DNA from: Polytrichum commune
Taxonomy: Eukaryota > Streptophyta > Polytrichopsida > Polytrichales > Polytrichaceae
Direction of reading: 5' to 3'
Assembly: GCA_950295325.1 (NCBI GenBank)
Contig: OX485809.1
Location: forward strand, 744,001 to 808,000
DNA length: 64,000 nucleotides
Shown here: piece by piece, positions 23,361-33,816 of the stretch
How the letters are laid out: every line of letters begins with the position of its first letter
Position numbering within the stretch: the first letter of the stretch is position 1
Made by a program: the position numbers and the translations under genes
The notes under the pieces: model-generated
Seen by the model: only the letters and a program-made list of their open reading frames with translations
Databases searched by the model: none
What the model was told of the DNA's origin: nothing

Positions 23361-23672
23361 CTAGTGAATTCTTCTTAGGCTTTTTGTCTCTTAAATGCTT
23401 TAAAATTTTGTATGGAGGAATATTCGACCATACATTCCGTCATTTGGTGGATGGGATCGCTGGAATCTTCCCAATTTCGGAAAGGGGTCACTCTCTTTTA
23501 GATGAAAAGACCAAAATTGGGATGAACAAATACTTTTCATTTAATTAGCATCCTTCATCCATTCTTGTGGATATAAATATCTACTTATCTCTTGAACAGA
23601 TTGCATAAATGCGCTCCTTATTAAAAATGAAAAATGAAAAATAACATTAATGGTAGTAAGGTGAATGGATCT

Positions 23673-23943
23673 TCAATGTTAATTGTTTCTTACTAGGCCA
23701 CTTCTCCTAGAACTTGAAGGTTGCAATTAGTACAAGATGCTTAGCAAATCCAAATTGTGGTTGTATATGCATTCCTCATAAAAATTGGAGCTCCCCCCCC
23801 CCTTTTCCCCTTTTCAATCATGTTGACTATTGAGCTTAGAATCGTTAACATATTTTGAGCATATAGTCCATTCTTGAAAGCACACCTAATCACATACCAC
23901 TCAAATATAGGTGTTTGATAAAGACAAGTAATTGAATTAGGCA
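23673..23943 (-). repeat. MITE family A, minus-orientation fragment
   Basis: Landmarks CTAGGCCACTTCTCCTAGAA, then GTTGACTATTGAGCTTAGAA and CATACCACTCAAATATAGGT. It is truncated at both termini and interrupted by a C11 run followed by T/C tracts (about 23794-23816). Confidence 0.6.
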
Positions 23944-23960
23944 TAATAACACACCTAACA

Positions 23961-24091
23961 GGGAGGTACCCAAACCAAACATAGTGGTAGGCAATTCGAT
24001 TCCTGACCGTGAAATCGTCTCTCTACTTGAAGGAAAACTAGCCAGGTGGTCAAGTGACTTTTGTGTTAAAAAAAGAAGAATAAGAGAAAAG
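23961..24091 (+). mobile_element. tRNA-derived SINE, copy 1
   Basis: Body AGTGGTAGGCAATTCGATTCC (no more than the first 20 bases taken as diagnostic), then CGTCTCTCTACTTG, CTAGCCAGGTGGTCAAGTG, and an A-rich tail at 24068-24091. It is the same family as 27516-27629. GGCAATTCGATTCC covers the pol III B-box. No clear flanking duplication. Confidence 0.65.
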
Positions 24092-24461
24092 GTCTTAATA
24101 TCAACCAATAAGTTACCATCATCCATTTAAATATATAAATATAAATATAAATATAATTATGCTTAATTTTTTAGCACTTGGATCATCCTCACATTAGACA
24201 TATGAGCTCTATACTAACCAAAGGGTTTTGCATTCAAACACAACCGTGCCCCCCACGAATGACTTGCAAAACCCTTAATTGGCTCCTTTCCTATAACTTG
24301 GAGTCTACGATTCCCAAAATTGGAGTTAAGATTGTAATTTTGCACTACAGTAGCCTAAATTGCAAAGTCAATCATTTCGAAAGAGTTAAAAACAACTAGG
24401 TTCACCTTTTGCATGTGAGACCCTCTTTAAACTTTCCTTGCATAATAGAGATTTCCTTGTA

Positions 24462-24877
24462 CTACATTGTTTATGGTATAATCTAGTTCTTATTTGTGAA
24501 GGTTCTAAACTAACCATCTAGAGGCCTAGAATTGTCAACTTGACACTATTTGTCAATACATGTAAGTTTATAAAGGGAATGAAGTTTCATGGTAAGATGC
24601 TTAGCATAGCATATTGGAGTATGTGACATGTTAAATATAATATTAAGCATATTAATGCCACGTGTCATGTCTTTACATGTATGGTCAATTTGTTGACCAT
24701 TGTGTAACCTAAGCATTAGCCTCATAATCAGTAAGCACACTAATGCTAAATGTTATGTGGTTACACTAATGATTAAGTTGTTGGTCAATAATGTAATCTA
24801 CATATAGGTCTCATAATAGGGTGACACTAAATAAACATATGTTATAGTACACAAATATAGACCATAAACAATGTAAT
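24462..24877. mobile_element. MITE family E, copy 2
   Basis: About 416 bp, bounded by CTACATTGTTTATGGTATA on the left and ACCATAAACAATGTAATC on the right. Shares its interior with copy 1, including the GCCTAGA and GACCATTGTGTAACCT segments. Confidence 0.65.
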
Positions 24878-25090
24878 CTCAAAAACATAATTAGAGGGGG
24901 GATTTTATAACTACTATAGGGTGGGAACATAAATAGAAATTAATAGATATACTTGCCTATAGCAACTAGAGAAAAAACACAAAAAACTACAAATGGTGCT
25001 GAAAAATGACAAAACAAATCTAATCAATTCCTTCGATCGACATGTTTTTGCATGTGATTCTTTAACATGAAAGGGATGACCCACCTAAAT

Positions 25091-25260
25091 ATCATAACAT
25101 TATTAAGTATTATGTGTTTGTTCATGTGGGCCTTGAGAATATAACCATATAATGCCCCAACCTATTGCAAATTCATACTTAATCTAAGTCTCCTTGCACT
25201 AGGTTGGGGCAGCTCAATGTTATATTATAAGCATAGCACATTGCTTCATATGGGTATGAT
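25091..25260. mobile_element. Snap-back element, copy 3
   Basis: About 170 bp. Outer arms begin ATCATAACATTATTAAG on one strand; the other end is CACATTGCTTCATATGGGTA, then TGAT. A central stem pairs GCCCCAACCTA with TAGGTTGGGGC, a perfect 11-bp stem around a ~46-base loop. Same family as copy 2. Confidence 0.65.
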
Positions 25261-26639
25261 AGAAGCCCGAGGATCTTGCATTCAACAACAAACCCATCTT
25301 CACAAACAACTGCAAATTGGGTGCAAACCATGTAATTGGCTCCCTAGGAATAATTTTGGAGTCTATAATTATGAGTATGGAGTTACGATTCATCCCTACT
25401 CTGGAATATCATGAAATCCAAACAATAAAAATATAACACATATATTAAGTAAAATTGGACTAAGTCCAAGTCCATGACTATAACATATTGGTTTCTATCA
25501 TGGGATCCTACGATAGGGTTGTAAAGTAAGATTCTCTAATAGAATATGTAGAGGTGATCACGATAATATTATAGTAGTTATTTTGATTGTGATTTCACTA
25601 TTGAACATTTAAATATAGACATCAAACAAATTTCATCATATTTTTATAGCACTACATACAAGTAATCACTAAGGATTCACACAACTCCCATAAAATCTAG
25701 GTATATCATAAGTGTATTGACCTACTGTAGCTCTCTAGCAGCTTGGGCACCTTCTACCTAATAATTAGTTAAAGTGTGAGAGTAAGTTAGGCAACCCATA
25801 AAATAATATTCTAAAATTGGGCGGATTCAAAAAGTAATTTAAAACAAGTTAGACATTCATCCAAGTCATTTCTATAATTCATGTATGGTTTTCCTAATTT
25901 CATCTATGGTGGCTATGATTGACCTAAACACTTCCCTTAACCAACATTCCTTACCCTAAAGTTTGTCTTTTACTTGTATGTCAGGGTTTTGTTGGCCACA
26001 TGTGTTACTTTAATTCGATGCTACTTTGTTGGATTCCAGTGATTGTCACTTGCATTGTTATGATTTTAGGCACTCTTCGAATGTTGTTTCTTTTTTTTGG
26101 GCACTTAATGTCCCAAAAATTTAGGCATCTTTAAAATTACTTATTTTCTGCCCAAGCTGCTAGAGAGCTATAGTATCCGCCCATAGAATCAAAGCAACCA
26201 AAAGTCAAGATTGAAAGTATTTCTATATTTACTTAAAGATGACATGTGTAAGCTAGGGTCATCTTTTGCATGTGAGACCTTCACCACAAATAACGTTGGG
26301 CGAGACCACATAAGTCCCCGCCTTACCGTACATTGAAGACTCTTAGCTAATAATATGTGGGCCTTGTTCTATTTGGAGCCATTAGCATGGAAATTCTTAT
26401 AGAAATTTGTAAATTTATGATTATGGACATTGAGAGCAAAGGAAAAAAACAACGAGGGATATGGAAGTTAGGTATAAGACTAGGAGAATAAGGAACCCCA
26501 AAAAGCAATCATTTTATGTGGAACTGGATTATAACCGAATAAGAAACTATGGTCGTGCTAATGACTCAAGTTTTCAATAATAAGTAACCATGTTCACCAT
26601 GTTCAATTCATATATGCTAGTGGACCCGACACCCAACAT
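25261..26639. other. Non-genic stretch
   Basis: No gene is recognised. CTAGCAGCTTGGGCA (about 25736-25750) is matched in inverted form by TGCCCAAGCTGCTAG (about 26151-26165), a perfect 15-bp inverted pair about 400 bp apart. This could bound a further element. Confidence 0.45.
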
Positions 26640-27300
26640 GCTAAGGTATGTGTGCATAGGCAGTCATTGTTCTTAATAGGACACCTACACATGAGTGGTA
26701 TGTGGCAAGGACTTTATAGTTACGAATGGACACAAATTGACACGTGTTACGATGACACAATTTTTAGCACCGATTTAGTTTTCTCTAATTGCCACCTAGT
26801 GATTGCAAGGCAATCACATGGGTCGATGATGAACAATGTGAGTAGCATGGAATTGGATGTTTAGTGTAACATTTGGCCTTGAAATACTTCATTTTTGTCA
26901 TAATATGGATCCCTTGTTTATTCCCCCCCCCCCTTTTGCTCAATCTTTTTGACATGGAAGGCGTGCACAACCAATGAATTGGATTTTGAGAAAGGAGGGG
27001 GGGGGGGGGGGGACCTGACACCAAACATGGTAATGTGAGGTTGCAATGAACCACCCTAATTTGGCACTATGGAAATGTTCTTGGTGGAACTCCCATGATG
27101 GGTTATCTGAGCGTATCTACCATGTGGCTGGGGAATACTTCACTTTTGTCATGACGTGGATCTCTTGTGTATTTGTTGTGTTTGCTAATTCCCATAGTTT
27201 GGTATGCGAGACGTACTGCTATAGTGGTGATGAATCAAGTTTTGATAGGATGACCAAACACCCAACATGGTAATGTGAGTTTGTTGTGAACTGTCTTAAT
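26640..27300. repeat. Imperfect direct duplications with G and C runs
   Basis: A family A remnant starts at about 26645. The module (AATACTTCATTTTTGTCATA ... AACATGGTAATGTGAG) occurs at ~26880-27040 and again at ~27137-27275. A C-run (about 26924-26934) and a G-run of about 16 (26998-27013) face each other about 65 bases apart and could pair. No coding. Confidence 0.55.
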
Positions 27301-27515
27301 TCACCACTAAACTGAACATACAATTTATCTAGTGTGGCATTAGAATTAATGTGCCACATAACTACTCAAACTCTTTAAAGTTTATGTGTCGTCTTGTTAC
27401 AAATTCTTAGACACTCCTGTCAAAGCATCAACTAGAGTTTATGAAATGATAGTATTGACCCACATAAATCTATGTTCATAATGAATCATGTGGTTGGCAC
27501 GTGACAATAAACATC

Positions 27516-27629
27516 TAACGGAGTGGTTGGCGGTTCGACTCTTGGCCATGAAATCGACTCTCTACTTGATGAAAAAGTAGCCAGGTGGTCAAGCGCCTCA
27601 TGTGTTCCAAAAAAAAAGAAAAAGAAAAA
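27516..27629 (+). mobile_element. tRNA-derived SINE, copy 2, with target duplication
   Basis: A 114-bp insertion bounded by a perfect 13-bp direct repeat GACAATAAACATC (27503-27515 and 27630-27642). The head TAACGGAGTGG matches a pol III A-box with one mismatch; GGTTCGACTCT 5 bases later matches a B-box. The 3' end is an A-rich tail from about 27609. The A and B boxes are far closer than in a tRNA, which suggests a head derived from a tRNA that lost its anticodon arm. Confidence 0.85.
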
Positions 27630-27642
27630 GACAATAAACATC

Positions 27643-28364
27643 AATGAGAAAAGGTGTCACTAGAATATCTGTGTGGCTTGAAAAATTTAACCTAATGTCC
27701 ATTGTCGAGGCCGAGAGGAAATCATCACATATAAGTGTAAGTTAGGTACTTCTCATTCCTTCAACTTAAAACAATGTGCAATATGAAGGTTAAATATTTT
27801 CAGTTGAACTAACATTGTAGTCATACATTCTAAACTTAGTAATACGAGTGGAAATTGAATAGAAAGTATTGTGGCCAACTATATTTAATGTGTGGGTTGA
27901 AAATTAAGGTGGTTAAAGAACTAAAACTATATTTACATACAATATACTAATATTATTAGTATACCAATGATAATGTCATTTTGCACTGAAGGTAATTCAT
28001 GTTCATGCAAAACACATCGATTCCGTGTTCCTCGTTTTGAACATGTAGTACTATAGGCTAAAAAATGACGTGGGTCAAGAAAAGTTATAGATCAAAATTA
28101 TTATAGTGAGGCAAACTTATTGTGGGCCACAATAATAGGTCCTAAAAGTGTGGCTTCATTGACCTTGGATTACTGTAGTCAAAGTCATTCGAGACAAATC
28201 AACCACAAACATATAGGAGGTCAAGTTTCTATGTTGGATGGAAGAGAAATACGTTCGTATGCAACAATCCCCTCTCAATAGGCAAATTGTAGGTCAATGT
28301 TGAATAATGCAATTGTATTTATAATGTACATTGATATGTGCAATTAGATTGCACTTTTATTTAA
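27643..28364. other. Non-genic stretch
   Basis: No gene is recognised. Around 27870-28140 it carries the inverted counterpart of the remnant repeat near 6265-6530. Confidence 0.4.
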
Positions 28365-28722
28365 TCAACACTCCACACTACTTTAAATACCTACTATTTT
28401 ATGAACAAAACGCATGATTTATTTATTTACCGTGATTGCTATATGGATGAATCAACAAAGTTATAAGTTTTTGTATATGATTTTGACCCAAGATAATTCG
28501 CATGTGTAAAGAGGTCACCTATTCGCAAAGGCAACCTACTTTATCAACTTCACACACTACTTTGAATATTTATTATTGCATCAACAAAATACCATAAACA
28601 TTTATTGTTGTGGTTGTTATACAAATGAATGAACAAAACTACAAGTTTTTATCAATTGAGTTAGACCCGAGGTAATTTGCATGGCTAAGGAGGCGAGGCA
28701 ACCTATTTGCAAAAAGCAACAT
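28365..28722. repeat. Two-copy tandem repeat, ~178-bp unit
   Basis: Units begin at 28365 (TCAACACTCCACACTACTTT) and 28543 (TCAACTTCACACACTACTTT). Both contain GAATCAACAAAGTTATAAG or its variant GAATGAACAAAACTACAAG, and end in GGCAACCTA. The copies are diverged. Confidence 0.75.
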
Positions 28723-28745
28723 AATTGCACATGCCAATGTAGATT

Positions 28746-29765
28746 TAAGGTAGATGTACCTTATATGGTTAATTAATGGGACACCTCTATATGAGTGATA
28801 CATGGTTTGGTGCATCTCCAAGAACAAATCCCCCCAAAAAACATGTATGTAGAAGAGATCGAAGTGCATGCTGATACATGGTCATTGTTCTAGGTTCAAC
28901 AATCACCATCATTGAGGAGGACCAATGCGACCATTTAATGAGCACAAGAACCTTCACTTTGATATTGAACAAGATATTCATATAATCTTTGAAAATCATG
29001 AGGAAAGTGACAATGGCCTCGATTTGGATTTGCTAACCATCTCGTACTAATTGTGTGTCTTATATCCTAGGAGAAGTGGGCTACACCGATTACTCCAATT
29101 GATGCATGTTATTATTTGGAGTTACGTAGTGCAATAACGACGTGTTACTCAAAATTACTTACAAGAAAACGGTAGAATTGTGAGGTTCTGTCCTTTACTA
29201 TGAAAGACTACAACTATATATAGTTGTCCACTTTGCTCATGTTGGTCCATGGCTATTTACTATACCTATAACCAAACATTTATTGGATTTTGTGCACCTT
29301 CTTCTCAAATGCGGGTGAAGGACTGAAGCTATTCATTTATCACCCAAAAAATTAAAAATAAATAATTAGCAACTGCCAAAACAACCATAGTTAACTAGAT
29401 CTTTTTCAATACATTTTAGGGAGTAACTATATATATGTATAACACAATATATTTATCATCCACATTAAATAAAATGGACCAAAAATAGCAAGAACAAGTA
29501 ACATCCAAGTGTGAACGCAAAGTGGTTAGGAAATGTGCTCTTGAAATAGAGAAGTCGATGCATAGTCTCTATCTTACAGACAGAGCCAACAAAAGTTGAA
29601 TAGGTTGTTCAGAAATTATAGAACATAAATGTCTTTGCTTGGTAAAGTGTTACATCCCCATTGAATAGTGATAGCATTGCGTAACACCGAATAGGAACAC
29701 ATACATTAATTGGGATAATTAGTGTGGTTGCAAAAAGTAACCATTTAAGACCCCATCCACCTTAA
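28746..29765 (+). mobile_element. MITE family A, copy 4, interrupted
   Basis: The left end is at about 28746 (TTAAGGTAGATGTACCTTAT). Family sequence runs to about 29085 (AGGAGAAGTGGGCTAC). The missing right end AGTAACCATTTAAGACCCC, then ACCTTAA, appears at 29733-29765. The ~645 bp between do not belong to the family and are probably a later insertion. Confidence 0.6.
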
Positions 29766-30758
29766 GGAAATTTTCTTGGCCGCACTCTCATTGCAAGGTT
29801 AACTTAGCGTGGCTACCACGATGGCAAAGGCGAGGTAAGTGTGAGGTTTGGGAGAGGGGGGGAGGAGGGCCCCACATAACTACACATAACGACAAAAGTG
29901 GGCCCACGTCCTACGCCGCGACGGGCGGTCATCGTTGCCACCGACTCTCCTCGCTTTCGCCCTTCCAATCGCCCCCCTAATTTGGCCCCTCCGAGCCACA
30001 AACCACGCGAATCCTTCGCAATTACACTACCCGCAATCACCGTCGCCGCATTCCATCGCGACTCGGGTCTCGCACGAACTGGAATTTGCCGATTCCGTGG
30101 AGAAACAAAGGTGCAATTCCCTTTGGGGGAGACCATTTTCGCCAGGCCGCAACCGCAACCGTTTGTTAATTTGTTGCTCCTCCTCGCCGCGCACTCCCGA
30201 AATTGGTGCTCGGAATCTTGATTATCTACACGGGTGGGTTTTTTTTTTGTTTTGTTTTGTTTGGTTTTTGTCCCTTTTCCTGGTCAATTGCATGTTTGGT
30301 TTCGGTTTTTGTGCGGTTTTGGGTGAAATTCTGGGGTTGTGTGTTGTTGAGTTTCTTTGAAGCGGTGAGAGGTTGTGGGGGTTTGATGACTCTTGCGGTG
30401 GGAGGAGTCATCGAGTTTCTTGTAATTCACATGTGGTGATTAAATTCGGACCAAGGTGTGTGGGATCAAGCTGCAAATTTTCGTGGTGGATTTTGTTTGT
30501 TGCGGTGGTTGGAATTTGTGAAGGCGGACTCACTCACTCGGGGGTTTGAATGATTTCTGAGTTACGTGACGTTGCGGTCCTTGGAATTCTTGCAGGATCG
30601 GGTCTGGATGGAGACGACGACGATGGAATAAGCGAAGAAGAAGAGTAAATTCTGGGTTGCTTCCGATTGTATTAGTGCTTCTTTTCAAAGCAAAGAGTGG
30701 TGGGCAGGAGACCGACATCAGAGGAAGAGGAAGAGGAAGAGGAAGGGTTTGCTGAGTC
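29766..30758 (+). promoter_or_regulatory. Promoter and 5' leader of the AIG1/IAN gene
   Basis: GC content and CpG density rise sharply from about 29890 (TACGCCGCGACGGGCGG), in contrast to the repeat DNA to the left. A likely leader intron spans 30234-30595 (donor GTGGGT, T-rich start, acceptor TTCTTGCAG). The second leader exon carries a GGAAGA-rich purine tract (30721-30746) just before the ATG. The transcription start is not resolved. Confidence 0.5.
30608..30631 (+). CDS. Short upstream ORF in the AIG1/IAN leader
   Basis: ATG GAG ACG ACG ACG ATG GAA TAA: 7 codons and a stop, 127 bases before the main start. It could reduce translation of the main ORF. No conservation information is available here. 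Confidence 0.35.
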   Translation: METTTME

Positions 30759-33755
30759 ATGGGGGGTTCCGATTTCGGAGACTGGGAGGTGGCGAGGGAT
30801 GGAGATTGGGAGATTCCCACACCGACGACGTTGGTGCTCGTCGGTCGCACGGGTAACGGAAAGAGCGCCACCGGAAACTCGTTGCTGGGCGTTAGAGCGT
30901 TCAAGTCACGGGCCAGCTCGTCCGCCATCACGTCCACGTGCGAGCTTCAATCCACGACCAGGAAGGATGGCCGCTGCCTCCGTGTAATTGACACCCCAGG
31001 TATGTTGTCGAAATTGGCTCCCTTTCTCTCGCTTTGTTGTATTCTTCTTTCTCTTCATGTGTCCAACCTTCTTTACCGTTGCTAGGGTTCCGAGTCTCGT
31101 TGTAGTTCGTGTTGGGTCCTCGTCCTTTTCTTCTTTTCAATTGAGTACGATGTCTGCTGTTATCAGTTGCGAGTTATAGTCGATCGGTTGTGTTCGGTGA
31201 TGTTGCATTCGTTGGCGTTTGCTTTAATTATACCTTTTCTCGTTTTGTAGTCTGGTGTGGCAATACTACCGATCAGACGTATCTTTCTGGGAACCAATAA
31301 ACCCAGAAAACCGGGTTGGTTGCGTGAAATTTACTTATCGCAACCTTCTTCCTCCCAACCTCCTTTACCGTTGCGAGGGTTCCGAGTCTCTCTTTCTCTT
31401 CTTCGAGTCGTTAACATTGTGGGTTTGCTGGTCATGTATCCGAAATCAATGAGTTCGTGGTGGTCCTCTTTTGAATTGAATACGATGTCTGCTGTTATCA
31501 GTTGTGAATTATAGTGGATCGGTTATGTTGGGCGATGTTGCATTCGTAGTCTGGTAATGCAATACCACGGATCAGACTTATCTTTCGGGTAACCAATAAA
31601 CCCAGAAAGACGAGCTTCAATTTACGACGAGGAAAGATGGCCGCTGCCTCCGTGTAACTGACGCCCTGGGTTTTGGCGTAGAAATTGATCCTCTCTCGTT
31701 GTTTTTTTTTTTTTTTTTTTTTTTTTCCCTTCATGTCCTGCTGGTTCTCCCAACCTTCTTCCCAACCTTCTTTACTGATGCCAGGGTTCCGAGTCTCTTT
31801 CTCTTCCTCGAGTCTTTAAGATTGTGGGTTTGCCGGATCGTGTATCCAAAATTAATGAGTTCGTGTGGGGTCCTCTTTTCTAGTGGAATATGATGTCTGC
31901 TGTTAGTCGATTGGATACGTTGGGTGATGTCGCAATTATCCTTTTTTTTTAATAGTTTTGTAGTCTGGTGTGCAATTGATCAGATTTATCTTACTGGGAA
32001 CCATTAAAACCAGCAAGACAAACTTGTTGGTTGCGTGAATTTTAGTGGTGCTAGGGTTCCGAGCCTCTTTCTCTTCCTCAAGTCGTTAACATTGTGGGTT
32101 TGCCGGATCATGTACCCAAAGTCAAAGAGTTTGTGTTTGAATAGGATATCTGCTGTCATCAGTAGTGAATTATAGTTGATCGGTCATGTTGGGTGATGTT
32201 GTGTTTGTTGGCGTTTGCTGCAATTATACCTTTCTTGTTCTGTAATCTGTGTGCAATACCACTGATCAGACTTATATTTCTGGGAACAAATAAACCCAGA
32301 AATACGGTTTGTTTGCATGAATTCTACATGAATTCTAGCAGCGTGTCTGCCTCTATGCAGTTGACACCGTGGGTATGTAGCAAAAATGGCTCCCTTTCTG
32401 CAGCACTTCTGTGCAACTACTGATTAAAATAACCCTAAATGAAAATAATTGCTGCTATTTAGATTTGGCAACTGTAGGTCCAACCTGTTAGGCACAAGCT
32501 TACATGAATTAGCACACGTATGTGTTGCCAGGTCATTTATTCTAAATTAGTTCATGTTGAGTCCTCTTTTTCTTTTTGATTGAAGATGATGTGTTGTTAT
32601 CAGTCATGAATTTACAGTTGATCAGTTATGTTGGGTGATGCTGAATTTGTTCTTTTCTTGTTCTGTAGTTTGGTGCAATTTGCAATCCAACCACTGATCA
32701 GACTTATTGTGTGTGAGAACCAAGAAATCCAGAAAGATGAGTGTGTGGCTTGCATGAATCTTAGCAGCACTTGTGTCCAATTCCTGCTGCAATATAACCC
32801 TAAGTTAAACAAGTGCTGCTGTGTGCCAAATTTTAGATGTAGCAATTGTAAGTCCAACCTGTTAGGCACAAGCTTCTTGTGAATTATGGCATTGTGCGCT
32901 GATCACTACTTCAAGGTGGCAATAGTCATTGTTAACATTGTCCTACATTCCTGGTCGTCTGAAAAATTGATTGCTCTTTGTTTATGGTTTTTAAACCCCA
33001 AGGCCTTAACTTGGATATTATAGGAACTCTAGGTTAGGTAAGCTTCCAAAGTCCGGAATAGTGCTATGATGGGTGACCTTTATAACACTTGATTTTCCAG
33101 TACACCCTACCACTATGGCCCACCTAATGCCCACCTAAATTATAGTGGTGGTATCTGGGTGAATTGGATATTTTCAACCACCAACCATGTGGGAACCTAG
33201 GGGCTCGCCCTTGGGGGAGATAGGTGCAAGGCCAAATTGTCCGCGCTCATTCAAGGTGGTCATCTTTGAAAGGAGGCAGTAGTCTTCAAGGGGCATCTAA
33301 TTCTTGTGGTGCTTATTTGGGAATACATATATAGAGCAACACCAACTTGAAAGATGAAGCAACACCAAAACTCATGCAAGTGGCAATATTGGAGTCATCT
33401 GTTTCGTTGTCTCCCTCTCTCTGGTCTTTGCACTAGAAAGCTGGAATAGTGTTAGAATGGGTGACCTTGCTAACACTTGACTTTCTGGTGAACCCTATCA
33501 CTGGCCTGACCGAATCATAGTGGGAGTAACTGGGTGAACCTCAGATATTTTCAACCAACCATGTGGGAACCGAGGGGCTTCCCCGTGGGGGAGAGAGGTT
33601 ACTTTCTGCGCCCATTCCAGGTGTTTGTCTTTGAAAGGAGGCAGTAGTCTTTGAGGGTCCTCTACTTCTTGTGATACCTGTTTCAGGATTACACATAGGA
33701 GTACACCAACTCGAAGTTGATTAAACACCATAATTCAGGCTGGCGGCAACGTTGG

Positions 33756-33816
<61 letters not shown>

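Noticed and set aside
29813-30136. 107-codon minus-strand ORF and overlapping plus-strand ORFs in the AIG1/IAN upstream region
   Set aside because: They arise from GC-rich leader DNA; frames overlap on both strands and none has a family signature or splice support.
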